A stretch of DNA of 64,000 bases from GCA-2684655 sp045105235 (GTDB taxonomy: Bacteria; Planctomycetota; UBA1135; UBA2386): positions 1-64,000 of the forward strand of contig JBGCDH010000059.1 of NCBI GenBank assembly GCA_045105235.1, given 5' to 3'. The notes under the pieces were generated by a model that saw nothing but the letters and a program-made list of their open reading frames with translations, did no database searches and was not told the DNA's origin. The position numbers and the translations under genes were made by a program. This document shows positions 44,372 through 53,082 of the stretch, piece by piece. Every line of letters begins with the position of its first letter. Position 1 is the stretch's first letter.

Positions 44372-46330
44372 GTGGCTACACGGATCGGAATCGACACAGG
44401 AGGCACTTTTACGGACGTCGTGCGTGCCGACCGCAACGGCCTGAGCGTGCACAAGGTCCGTTCCACTCCGGAGGATCCGTCGCGCGCGGTATTGGCCGGT
44501 CTCGCCGCCGTTCGGTCTGGCGACGAAGAGCCCGTCGATCTGGTGCACGGCACGACCGTCGGCCTCAACGCCGTCCTCACCGGCAAGCTCGCCCGGACGG
44601 TTTTTGTCACCAACCACGGCTGCGAGGACCTGATCGAGATCGGCCGCCAACAGCGCGTCGACCTCTACGCCCTCGCTCCCAGCCGCCCCGCGCCGCCCGT
44701 ACCACGCAAGCTGCGCGTCGGAGTGGCTTGCCGCCGAGACGCAAACGGCGAGGTCGTCCAGCACCTGACCCGCCAGGAGGTCGCCCGCATATGCAAACAG
44801 GTCCGCGCGCTGCGTCCCGAGGCGATCGCGATCGGCCTGCTGCACTCGCCTCGCAACCTTGCCGACGAGCATGCGTTGGCCAAGGCTCTCGCCAATGCCG
44901 TCAAGGACGTGCCGATCACGTGCAGTGCCGACCTGCTGCCTGCCTTCGGCGAGTATGAACGCTTCACGGCCGCCATTCTCAACGCGTCGATTGCGCCAGC
45001 TGTGGGCCGCTACACCGGACGCGTCGAGCAAGGCATTGGCAACGGCACGCTGCGACTGCTGCGTTCGAGCCTCGGGATCCTGCCGCCCGCCGAGGCGCGC
45101 CTGTATCCGGCAAGGGCCATGTTCTCTGGGCCCGCCGGCGGCGTGCTCGCGGCCGGCCAGCTGATCGACCGCCTCGGCCTCCAACGCTGCGCAGCGTTTG
45201 ATATGGGCGGCACATCAGCCGACGTATGCCTGGTCGAACGCGACGTCACGATGGCAACCGATGGCTGCATCGCGGGCTTGCCGCTGCCGTGCCGCAGCGT
45301 CCCCGTGCACACGGTCGCGGCGGGCGGCGGCAGCATCGCTTTTGCCGATGCAGGAGGCTCGCTACGTGTTGGCCCGGAGAGCGCCGGCGCCGATCCGGGC
45401 CCGGCGTGCTACGGAGCCGGCGGCGACGCAACGGTCACCGACGCACATGTCGCACTCGGTCACCTGGGCGCAGACACGCTGCTCGACGGCGGCTTTCCCA
45501 TCGACGTCGACGCGTCCGTTGCCGCAATCGAGCGGCTGGCCAAGCGACTCGGCATGCGCACGCGCGCCGCGGCCGAGGGCATCCTCACGGTTGCCGACGC
45601 GACGATGGCGCGCGCCGTGCTCGTCATCACGGCGGAGCGCGCGATCGATCCAGCACACGTGCCGCTCGTCGCCTACGGCGGCGCCGGCGGGCTACACGCC
45701 GCGACGCTGATGCGCACCCTCGGAATGCCGAGCGCGATCGTGCCGGCACACCCTGGCGCCTTTAGCGCGGTCGGTATCGCGCTTGCCGGCGATGCCACCG
45801 AACGCGCCTGTGCATGCAACGACACGCTCGACGCCAAGACGCTGCGTAAGCTGCTCGCTGTCGGCAAAAAGCTGCTGGCCAGCGCCGAAGACGAGCTACG
45901 GGCCGCACCGGCCGCCGGCCGGAGCCCTCGACTTCGCCGCCGGATGGAGGCCACAGTGCGCTACCGGGGCCAGGGCGCGGGCTTGGCGATACCGCTACGG
46001 GCGCAACTCGCCGAGATGTTTCGAGCCGAACACCACCGACGCTACGGCTTTGATATGGACGCTCCCATCGAGGTTGTGCAGATTCGTGCCCGCTGCGAAC
46101 GGCCGGCGCACGTGCTTCCGCCAAGCCAGGCGGCCCCAGCCGAGTCCACCCGCAGCCACCGAAAGCGTCCGATCGGTGGCCCACCCATCACCGTCTACAG
46201 GCGCGCATCCGGAGCCCCCGCATCGATTTCAGGGCCCGCGATTGTCGAGGAGGCGACCGGCACAACGCTGATTCCCAGGGGCTGCGCCGCAACCTTCTCG
46301 CAGTTTGGACTCCGCATGGCAGCCGTCTAG
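44372..46330 (+). CDS. hyuA: Hydantoinase A/oxoprolinase family protein
   Basis: A 652-residue ATP-dependent amidohydrolase-like protein of the HyuA group (N-methylhydantoinase, 5-oxoprolinase or acetone carboxylase beta). The N-terminal actin-like phosphate loop is RIGIDTGGTFTDVV; VHGTTVGLNAVL and FDMGGTSADVCLVE are the other family blocks, and ERAIDPAHVPLVAYGGAGG lies in the C-terminal half. The start is GTG at 44372. The usual HyuB partner is not encoded on either side, so either it lies elsewhere or the protein works alone. It is divergent from plsY by 77 bp. Confidence 0.87.
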   Translation: MATRIGIDTGGTFTDVVRADRNGLSVHKVRSTPEDPSRAVLAGLAAVRSGDEEPVDLVHGTTVGLNAVLTGKLARTVFVTNHGCEDLIEIGRQQRVDLYALAPSRPAPPVPRKLRVGVACRRDANGEVVQHLTRQEVARICKQVRALRPEAIAIGLLHSPRNLADEHALAKALANAVKDVPITCSADLLPAFGEYERFTAAILNASIAPAVGRYTGRVEQGIGNGTLRLLRSSLGILPPAEARLYPARAMFSGPAGGVLAAGQLIDRLGLQRCAAFDMGGTSADVCLVERDVTMATDGCIAGLPLPCRSVPVHTVAAGGGSIAFADAGGSLRVGPESAGADPGPACYGAGGDATVTDAHVALGHLGADTLLDGGFPIDVDASVAAIERLAKRLGMRTRAAAEGILTVADATMARAVLVITAERAIDPAHVPLVAYGGAGGLHAATLMRTLGMPSAIVPAHPGAFSAVGIALAGDATERACACNDTLDAKTLRKLLAVGKKLLASAEDELRAAPAAGRSPRLRRRMEATVRYRGQGAGLAIPLRAQLAEMFRAEHHRRYGFDMDAPIEVVQIRARCERPAHVLPPSQAAPAESTRSHRKRPIGGPPITVYRRASGAPASISGPAIVEEATGTTLIPRGCAATFSQFGLRMAAV

Positions 46331-46954
46331 TCCCTGCGATGTCATCGCGGCTACGGGACCAACCGCTGGATCCGACAAGTTCTGGCAGATTGCCGAACTC
46401 TTGACAAACACGGGGACGTAGTGGGGAATAACGTGGAGATGGCGTAGATCGCCTTGAAGGGCAGCAAACGTCCAAGCAAAGTGGTTTGACCATCTCTGCA
46501 ACGTGAGCTATCTTTTGACGCTTCCCCGGGTGGAGACCAAGCAGCATGCCTGCTTCGAAGACACTCGGGACTCGCCAAACCGTTTGGACTCGCCCACTCG
46601 CTTGGACTTGCCAAACAATCCCGATACGTCTCGCATCTGTGGTCGTATCTCTGGAGAAGTTGAACTGCGTGCTGTTTCATACAGCACACGATTGCGGAGC
46701 ATGGGCCCAGAGAGGGCGTGCTCAGTGAAACCGAAATGACATACGCCGATCGGGACTTCCGCAACGGACGGTCCTGCGAAGCAACTGACACATCAGCCGG
46801 GGGTTGTCCGCGACGGACGTAAAAACTTGACTCTCCTTCTTCCCCTTTTTCCCGAAGTTTAACCCCCGGCTCCTTTTCTCCCCGCTTTCGGTTGCGGGCG
46901 AGAAACTCGCGGCAAGCGCAGCAGTTCCTCGATCGGCGAACTTTTTCGCCGTCG
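46331..46954. other. 624-bp region without a convincing gene
   Basis: No reading frame here has family-like residues or a good start. The stretch is less GC-rich than its surroundings, holds a pyrimidine-rich segment at about 46830-46880, a hairpin (GTGCTGT 46669-46675, ACAGCAC 46681-46687) and the short tandem array at 46569-46622. It may be the remains of a lost gene. Confidence 0.5.
46569..46622. repeat. Three imperfect 18-bp tandem units
   Basis: Units GACTCGCCAAACCGTTTG, GACTCGCCCACTCGCTTG and GACTTGCCAAACAATCCC follow one another without gaps; on the plus strand they would encode a hexapeptide repeat of the type LDSPNR. No surrounding gene supports translation. Confidence 0.6.
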
Positions 46955-48103
46955 TCAACGAGGCTGTTTCGCTGGCCCCAGCTCCCGCACGGCGCGGTCG
47001 AGCAGGTCCCGAACATTCGCATTGCTCGGGTCGATTTCGAGGACTTCGCGCCAGTCGTCAACCGCCAACGCGAGTTCACCAAGGCCGTAGCGCAAAAGAG
47101 CGCGCTGGTGCAGCACTTGCCCGAGACGACGGCGCAAACGCATGTCGTCCGGGCAACGCTCGGCCATCTTCACGAGATCCTGCACGGCGCCTTCGAACTC
47201 TCCGCGCCCGAGCCGCATCTCCACCTGGACAAGCCCCTGCGCAATCGAGTCGTCCCCGTTCGGCAGCCGGTGCGCCGGGTTTTCTACGGAGGCGATCTCC
47301 TCCGGCTGAACCACGACGCGCATCGACGCAGCCAATTGAGGCGGCGTCGACGGTGTCGACAGCTCCGCATCAGACGAGGCATCAAACGACGCATCAGGCC
47401 GGGATTCGCTGAGAGGAAGAGGAACGGCCGCCTGCGCAGGGTCGACAGCGTGCGGGCCCGAAGGCTCGGTCGGCACTTCCTGCGGCCCCACAGCGGCAGC
47501 CCTACCGCTCGCTTCGCCGTCGGACGAGCCGCCGACGCGACTCGCGGGCAACAGAGACGGCTCACTCGTAGACGGCTTGGATGCGGCGGGGTTGGCCGGC
47601 GAGAGCACAATCACGCCCGGCTGCGCTTCAGGAGCGGATTCTCCCATCGGAGCAGCCGGCATCCAGCCCGACGGATCCACCATGATGACCTCTTGCGGCC
47701 CATCGGAGCCCGACCCCGCTGCCGCAGGGCGCGCATCGCTACCCGCAAACAGCTCGATACGCTGGCGCGTCGCCGCCAACCAGTCTTCGAGACCAGGCAG
47801 CTTGGACCACGCGGCGCGAGCGAGTTCGAGCTGCGCCAGCGCTTCTTCGTCACGCCACTCAGAGCGCAACTGCAGTGCTTCCACGAGCATCTCGTGGCTG
47901 CGCCGCATGCGAAGTTCGACTTCGACGGCACCCGCGCGAGCCTGCGGATACTGCTCATCATCCACAGGAACAGCGTCGTAGGCGCGTAGGGCCGTTAGCA
48001 GATCATCGCGCTGTAGCGCTCGCTCCGCGCGCCCAAATGGATCCATCGGCGGAAGCTGGCACCCTGCCAACACAATGCACGCGGCTGCCAGAGCGATTCT
48101 CAC
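46955..48103 (-). CDS. Lipoprotein with C-terminal TPR-like helices
   Basis: A 382-residue lipoprotein: ALAAACIVLAGC is a clear lipobox with acylation at Cys15. Residues 25-110 and 300-380 are helical repeats (DDLLTALRAYDAVP; QRALLRYGLGELALAVDDWR) resembling TPRs, joined by about 150 residues of Pro/Ser/Ala-rich linker. It starts with GTG overlapping the stop of the HD-GYP-like gene by four bases, so it should be the translated partner of that membrane sensor. It may contact the sensor from the outer or inner membrane. Specific function unknown. Confidence 0.72.
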   Translation of the reverse strand: MRIALAAACIVLAGCQLPPMDPFGRAERALQRDDLLTALRAYDAVPVDDEQYPQARAGAVEVELRMRRSHEMLVEALQLRSEWRDEEALAQLELARAAWSKLPGLEDWLAATRQRIELFAGSDARPAAAGSGSDGPQEVIMVDPSGWMPAAPMGESAPEAQPGVIVLSPANPAASKPSTSEPSLLPASRVGGSSDGEASGRAAAVGPQEVPTEPSGPHAVDPAQAAVPLPLSESRPDASFDASSDAELSTPSTPPQLAASMRVVVQPEEIASVENPAHRLPNGDDSIAQGLVQVEMRLGRGEFEGAVQDLVKMAERCPDDMRLRRRLGQVLHQRALLRYGLGELALAVDDWREVLEIDPSNANVRDLLDRAVRELGPAKQPR

Positions 48104-49554
48104 GAGGGATCCTCAAACGGAAAGTCCTCACGCAGAAGCTCCAAATCTCCCTCCGAGACCACGTCGTCTTCGTCGTTTTCGCCGTCCACAAGGCTCCAGG
48201 GCATCGCACCAGCCGGCACAATGGCCACCTCCCGATCGTCTTCGACTGGCGGCTCGCGGCGGATCTCGTCGACGAGCACATCGACAAGCCACGGATCGAA
48301 GACCTCGCCCTTACGTCGTTCAATTTCCGCGAGCGCCTGCTCCCAGTCGAGCGCCTGCTCCGAAGCGCTCGCCGTCAGCAAGTCGAAGGCGGACGCGATG
48401 GCGAGAATGCGCGACCCCAACGGCAGCCGGTCCCCCCGAAGACCGTCGGGTGTGCCACGTCCGTCGTAGCGCTCTAGCTGGTGGCGCAAGATCTTGCCGA
48501 TTCGCCGCAGCGGCCGAACAGACTCGAGCTGTTCTGCGGCGCGCACCGGATGGCTTTGAAACGATCGCTGATCCTCGCCCGAGAGCGGGCCATCCGGGAT
48601 CAGCAGGCTCTCCCGCAAGCTGGCCTTGCCAAGATCGACGAGTCGGCAGGCGATTTCGAGTTCGCCTTGGTCGCCATCCAACAGGTTGAGCTTGCCGGCC
48701 ATCCTCATCGCATAGCGAGACGTGCGCTCGCCGTGGCCGGAAGGCACGAGACGGCGCTTTTCCAGCCCGTCGACGATCTGCAGCGCCATCGCAACACAGG
48801 TTTCGCCAACGCGGGCCAAACCGTCGTTGAGGCCACGCTCCAGCTCGCGCATGACGGAATTGAGGTCGCGCAGCTCTGCGTCTTCGCCGCCAACTTCCGC
48901 ACTGGCCGCTTCGCTGGGGACTTCGCCAGCAGCCAGCCGCATCAGCGCGTCGGTCGCGCCGCGAACCCGAGTCGACCAGTAGTGCCCGAGCATCGCCGCT
49001 GCCGCGACCAGCGTCAGGCAGCTAAGCAAGACCAGGCCGAACCAGGTCACGTCGAAGCTCGCCACCAGCCCCTCCGATCCGTGCAGAGAGCGCTGCAGGC
49101 GCAATTCACCGATCACTTCGCCGCCAAACCGCACGGCGGCCGAGCTCTCACGAACGGCTTCGCCCGACTCGCGCTCGATCACTCGCTGCTCCACGCCAGC
49201 AGAAGCACGCAGCGCCTTGGTTCGAGAACCGGCGACAAGCGCGGTGTCGATCACAACGTGCCCGCCGGCATCGAGGATCAAGACGCGACCGTCCACTTGA
49301 TCGCGGCCGACGGCAGCAAGCACCGATAGCCGCATCAGATCCTTGCGTTCGAGCAGCGGGGAAGCTCGCTCGGCAAGAGACATGACGGCCTGCTGCTCCG
49401 ACTCCGCGCGAGCAGCGGCCCGGCGCTGCATATCGCGATCCGCTCCCAAAAAGCCAAGCAGGACCGCCACGAACAACGAGCCAACCGACAACGCGACAAC
49501 AAGTCGTCGGGTTAGCGACCAGCCACGACCGCGGCGTTCGATTCGGGGAGCCAT
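48100..49554 (-). CDS. Membrane sensor with degenerate HD-GYP domain
   Basis: A 484-residue protein. Two membrane segments (LVVALSVGSLFVAVLLGFLG and VTWFGLVLLSCLTLVAAAAM) enclose a periplasmic sensor of about 130 residues, followed by a HAMP-like helix and an HD-GYP-type domain. HD-GYP enzymes hydrolyse cyclic di-GMP, but here the HD pair reads VD (LVDLGK, Val306-Asp307), the HHHE block reads RHQLE, and the GYP reads GTP (DGRGTPDG). Other parts (SHPVRAAEQL, LPLGSRILAIASAFDLLTA) remain. It is therefore probably a signal-binding or scaffold protein rather than an active phosphodiesterase. I chose the ATG at 49554 over a TTG at 49614. A very acidic tail (ENDEDDVVSEGD) follows. Confidence 0.8.
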   Translation of the reverse strand: MAPRIERRGRGWSLTRRLVVALSVGSLFVAVLLGFLGADRDMQRRAAARAESEQQAVMSLAERASPLLERKDLMRLSVLAAVGRDQVDGRVLILDAGGHVVIDTALVAGSRTKALRASAGVEQRVIERESGEAVRESSAAVRFGGEVIGELRLQRSLHGSEGLVASFDVTWFGLVLLSCLTLVAAAAMLGHYWSTRVRGATDALMRLAAGEVPSEAASAEVGGEDAELRDLNSVMRELERGLNDGLARVGETCVAMALQIVDGLEKRRLVPSGHGERTSRYAMRMAGKLNLLDGDQGELEIACRLVDLGKASLRESLLIPDGPLSGEDQRSFQSHPVRAAEQLESVRPLRRIGKILRHQLERYDGRGTPDGLRGDRLPLGSRILAIASAFDLLTASASEQALDWEQALAEIERRKGEVFDPWLVDVLVDEIRREPPVEDDREVAIVPAGAMPWSLVDGENDEDDVVSEGDLELLREDFPFEDPS

Positions 49555-49699
49555 CGAACGGTTATCGACCGTTCGACGGGAGGACTTGGGGGGTCCGTCG
49601 ACGCGCTGCGCCAAGACCCCATTTCGCGCGGGAGAACTTTGCGCGGAGAAACCCCAACTCTGGCCGCCCGCGCCTCCCTAGAGCGGCAGGGCGCCGGCG

Positions 49700-49883
49700 C
49701 TAGTGTGGTGCATCTGGTAGACGGGGTATTATCCGGGATGCGAGGGCGTTCGTCGCAAGGCAGCTGCGACGAATGCATGTTCCAGACTGTCTGCCGGCGA
49801 GCCTGTCTGCCGAGGAGCAGCAACGCCGCGACGGGCGTCTTCGTGCCCGCAGAATGCCCCCGATATCGGATGCACTACACTAG
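49700..49883. repeat. CTAG-flanked dispersed element, copy D (long form)
   Basis: A 184-bp element with intact ends: CTAG-TGTGGTGCATC on the left, GATGCACTACA-CTAG on the right. It shares with copy C the ATTATCCGGGATGCGAGGGC block, the internal hairpin (GCGTTCGTCGCA against TGCGACGAATGC) and the GGGCGTCTTCG block. The right CTAG (49880-49883) contains the TAG stop of the DUF3299 gene. The rest of the 325-bp space (49555-49699) holds no gene. Confidence 0.85.
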
Positions 49884-50620
49884 CGAAACTTAAGCGCCTC
49901 GAGGCTCTCGACGTGGAGCTGGTAGATATCTACGCAGTAGCCGTCCATGACCGTCGCTTCGACCTTGAAGGTCCCGACGATCTTGAGCGGGTCGAAGAAG
50001 TAGTCGGTCGTCTTCTTCTTCGGCATGACGACGCGCACGATGCCATGGATGTCGGGCGGCTGGCCGTAGCAGCAGGACCACAGCGACTCGACAAGCAGGA
50101 ACTCCTTGATGTTCTGCACTTCGTCGATCGGCAGCATGAAGCCAGTCATCAGGACCTTCTTGCCCGAGAGTTCCTTGACGCGCTTGGGCATGCCCTTGAG
50201 CCCGTCCTCGTAGGGCCACGAGGTCAGCTCATCGAACGGCAGGATCTTGTCGAGCCCGGTGATCTTGCCCGCCTTGATCTGCTCGCGAAGGCGCTTCTCC
50301 GCCTTGAGCATGTCCTCGGCACTCTTCATCGCGGCAATGTCCGCCGGGTCCGTGCCCGTGGGGATCGGATCGCTCTCGGCCGGGCGCTCGATCTTGGGCT
50401 CCTTCTTCCGATCCTTCTTGGGGTCCCCAGCCTGAGGCTTTTGGCCGGGCTTCTTCTCGCCCTGCTTATTCTTCTTGGCCTCCCCTGCCGGATCCTGCGT
50501 CCCGGGCACGGGCTTCTCAACGCTCGGGGTCGGCTTGGGTGCCGGAGCTGGCTTTGGATCCTGGGCGATCGCCGTGCCCAGCAGGCAAGAGATCGTTACG
50601 GCTGCGAGAAGTTGCTTCAT
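49880..50620 (-). CDS. Exported DUF3299-family protein
   Basis: A 246-residue protein with a signal peptide (KQLLAAVTISCLLGTAIA, then QD), a Lys/Pro-rich low-complexity stretch to about residue 90, and a C-terminal DUF3299 domain (VLMTGFMLPIDEVQNIKEFL, LWSCCYGQPPDIHG, YCVDIYQLHVESLEAL). The CC pair in SCCYG is a family hallmark and suggests metal or disulfide chemistry. The ATG at 50620 starts the signal peptide; a longer frame to 50692 would not. Function is unknown. The stop codon lies within repeat copy D. Confidence 0.8.
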   Translation of the reverse strand: MKQLLAAVTISCLLGTAIAQDPKPAPAPKPTPSVEKPVPGTQDPAGEAKKNKQGEKKPGQKPQAGDPKKDRKKEPKIERPAESDPIPTGTDPADIAAMKSAEDMLKAEKRLREQIKAGKITGLDKILPFDELTSWPYEDGLKGMPKRVKELSGKKVLMTGFMLPIDEVQNIKEFLLVESLWSCCYGQPPDIHGIVRVVMPKKKTTDYFFDPLKIVGTFKVEATVMDGYCVDIYQLHVESLEALKFR

Positions 50621-50901
50621 GGCGTCTGGTGTCCGGGCGGAGCCGGAAGGGTGCATCGTATACGACGAAATCCGCCGAGCAGGCGCCCCCAACCGTTTTC
50701 CACGGCGGATGAGCCTTTTCCGCCCCTGCGGAGGGGGGACGCGATGCCTTTCGGAGCGGCATGCAGGGGCTTTTGATCCGCGCGGCTCGGGCGCTCAACA
50801 AGCTCTGGGGACGCAAGGGCAAGGTCTTTGCGGCACGGCGGGACGGGCCAACGTCGGCGGGGTGGTTCGACGGCTTTCGCGAGCGTCTGATGGTCCGCGG
50901 G

Positions 50902-52296
50902 CTAGTAGCTCTGGCCGAGGTTGTCGGCGACCTGGGTCATCGATCCCTTCACCGCTGGGAGTAGGCCTGCGAGCGCGCCGATGGCGGTCACACCAAGGAT
51001 GAGCCAGAGCTCCCAGAGGCGGACGGCCGACCAGTCGAGGTAGACGCCGGTCATGTCTTCGACGGTCCCCTGCAGGACGAAGGCTGCGAGGTGGCAGGTC
51101 AGCACCCCCAACATCGCGCCAAAGAACGAGAGCAATGCGGCTTCGCCGGTGATGATCGTCAGGATCTGGGTCCGACGCGCGCCGAGGGATCGCATGATCG
51201 CGATCTCGCGGCGGCGCTCGTTCATGGTGTTGTAGATGGCAACCGTGATCGACACGGAAGCCACAAGCAGCACCAGCCAGGCGATGATCTCGAGCGCCTT
51301 GGCGGCGTCGCCAATCTGCTGCAAGAACTTCGGGATGACGCCCTGCGGCCATGCGACCTGCACCTCGGGGTGCGAGCCAAACTCACGCCGCAGCAGACGC
51401 GGCCCCATGTGGTCGAGGGGATCGAGGATGATCGCGGTCAGGCCGAGGCGGCCAACGGTGGTCGGCATCTCCGCCACCGCGTCCGGCGACTTGCCCGCCA
51501 CCATTGGATTTACGAAAGCCCCGCCTTCGTGGCCGTCGACCAGCAGGTGCACGCCGAGCGGCAGGTAGATCGTCGAGTCGATCGGTGAGTTGGTTGGCGC
51601 CAGCACGCCGACGATTTCGCACGCGGCCTCCGGATGTTCGTGCGTGCCAAACTCACCAAACTTGCCGTGCACCGGCGTAATGACGCCACCCAGGCCCAGC
51701 TCCAGCGTGCGTGCGACGCGCGATCCGATCACGCACTTGCGCCAAGCCTTCTGCAGCAACGGCCGCTTCGGTGGCTCTTCGTCGCCAGCCCGCATACCGT
51801 TTTCGTGCGCGACAAGATCTTTGCCGAGCGCGAGCAGCTGCTCCCACGAGTATTCAAACGGCCCGCCCGCGGCGAACTTGAGCGGCTCACGCTGCCACTC
51901 AAACTTCGAGAACATCTCGTCGAGCGTCGCGACGACCGGAAAGTTGTAGGCGCTCACGCTGTCGCCGCGCGCCTGCGGGATTGCGTAGCGAACGCGGCTG
52001 CGCCGGCTGATGCCGCGCCCCTGACGCATTTTCTGGCAGACCTCAAGCGGGATCAGCCCGGGCGACTCGCCGACGTTGAAGATGACGTTGAGCACAAGCT
52101 CCAGCTCGCTTGCACCATTGGGCCCAGCAATGGCCTGAAAGCCGCCGATACTGCCCTGGTAGCGCGCTTCCGTTTGCTCGGCCATCACCAGGATGGCGGC
52201 GTAGAGCGCGGTTGCGACGACGATCGACGTGACCGTCAGGATCGTCGCGACAAGTCGAATGCGCAGATTGCGCAAGCTGATGGAAACGAGCTTCAT
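50902..52296 (-). CDS. FtsX/MacB-type ABC transporter permease
   Basis: A 464-residue inner-membrane permease. One N-terminal helix (ILTVTSIVVATALYAAILVM) is followed by a large periplasmic domain of about 270 residues and three C-terminal helices (IIAWLVLLVASVSITVAI; LLSFFGAMLGVLTCHLAAFV; LWELWLILGVTAIGALAGLL), the MacB layout. NTMNERRREIAIMRSLGARR is the conserved coupling segment. It overlaps the ATPase stop by ATGA, so both are one unit. It probably drives lipoprotein or small-molecule handling across the envelope; no third membrane-fusion gene is present. Confidence 0.88.
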   Translation of the reverse strand: MKLVSISLRNLRIRLVATILTVTSIVVATALYAAILVMAEQTEARYQGSIGGFQAIAGPNGASELELVLNVIFNVGESPGLIPLEVCQKMRQGRGISRRSRVRYAIPQARGDSVSAYNFPVVATLDEMFSKFEWQREPLKFAAGGPFEYSWEQLLALGKDLVAHENGMRAGDEEPPKRPLLQKAWRKCVIGSRVARTLELGLGGVITPVHGKFGEFGTHEHPEAACEIVGVLAPTNSPIDSTIYLPLGVHLLVDGHEGGAFVNPMVAGKSPDAVAEMPTTVGRLGLTAIILDPLDHMGPRLLRREFGSHPEVQVAWPQGVIPKFLQQIGDAAKALEIIAWLVLLVASVSITVAIYNTMNERRREIAIMRSLGARRTQILTIITGEAALLSFFGAMLGVLTCHLAAFVLQGTVEDMTGVYLDWSAVRLWELWLILGVTAIGALAGLLPAVKGSMTQVADNLGQSY

Positions 52297-53006
52297 CGGC
52301 TGGCCCCCTCAGCTGCTGCAGCAGCCGCGCCCGCCGGCACCGACAGGTCATCGCGAAGCGTCGACAGGTCCACGGTTCGCTGCATGCGGGTCGCACTCTC
52401 TGGATCGTGGGTCACCATCACGACGGTCTTGCCAGCATCGCTCGCCATCTGCAAAAGCAGGTCGAGCACCTGGCCGCCGGTCGTCTTGTCCTGGTTGCCG
52501 AGCGGCTCGTCCATCAGGATCAGCTGTGGATCATTGACCAAGGCGCGGCAGATCGCGACGCGTTGCACCTGGCCGACCGAGAGCTCGGAAGGGCGATGGT
52601 GAAGGCGTTCGCCGAGGCCGACCTTTTCCAACAGGCCTGCGGCCCGCAGCTTGGCATCACCGCCTGAGCCACGACCAAACAGAGCCCCCATCAGCACGTT
52701 CTCCAGCGCCGTGAACGGCTGCAGCAGATTGAACGTCTGGTAGACCATGCCGATGTTCTTGCCGCGATGGCGATCGCGCGCCGACTCGCCCATCTGATCG
52801 ATGCGCTCCCCTGCCACCTCGACCTCACCTTCATCGGGCCGCAGGATGCCGGCGAGGATGTGCAGCAACGTCGTTTTGCCGGTCCCGGAACGGCCGACCA
52901 GCGCGACCTGTTCACCCGCCGAAATCTCGAGACGGTCGACCGCGCACGCGAGCACGGACTGCTCACCGCGGGAATAGCTCTTGCGAACCTGGCGAAGATG
53001 GATCAT
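52293..53006 (-). CDS. ABC transporter ATP-binding protein, LolD/MacB type
   Basis: A 237-residue ATPase with Walker A VGRSGTGKTTLLH, Q-loop YQTFNLLQPF, and Walker B LILMDEPLGNQD. The signature is LSVGQVQR, where LSGGQ is usual, so the second residue pair is altered (Gly to Val). It energises the permease encoded next to it, with which it overlaps by four bases. The ATG at 53006 starts the normal MIHLRQV strand; upstream codons to 53210 are not family-like. An Ala-rich C-terminal tail is unusual. Confidence 0.88.
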   Translation of the reverse strand: MIHLRQVRKSYSRGEQSVLACAVDRLEISAGEQVALVGRSGTGKTTLLHILAGILRPDEGEVEVAGERIDQMGESARDRHRGKNIGMVYQTFNLLQPFTALENVLMGALFGRGSGGDAKLRAAGLLEKVGLGERLHHRPSELSVGQVQRVAICRALVNDPQLILMDEPLGNQDKTTGGQVLDLLLQMASDAGKTVVMVTHDPESATRMQRTVDLSTLRDDLSVPAGAAAAAAEGASR

Positions 53007-53082
53007 CGGGTGCTGGGGTCTGTCCCACGGAGCCTGAGTGGCGCCGCGGAGCGACGCACCATACGAACCGAATCGCCGAACG

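Noticed and set aside
46351..47082. A 243-residue minus-strand frame
   Set aside because: Low-complexity, cysteine- and arginine-rich residues without a motif; it overlaps the end of the TPR lipoprotein gene and crosses the tandem repeat.
34948..49883. The repeats as integron attC recombination sites
   Set aside because: They lie at gene ends and fold into hairpins like attC, but the ends lack the RYYYAAC and GTTRRRY core sites, the genes are not all in one direction, and no integrase is present.
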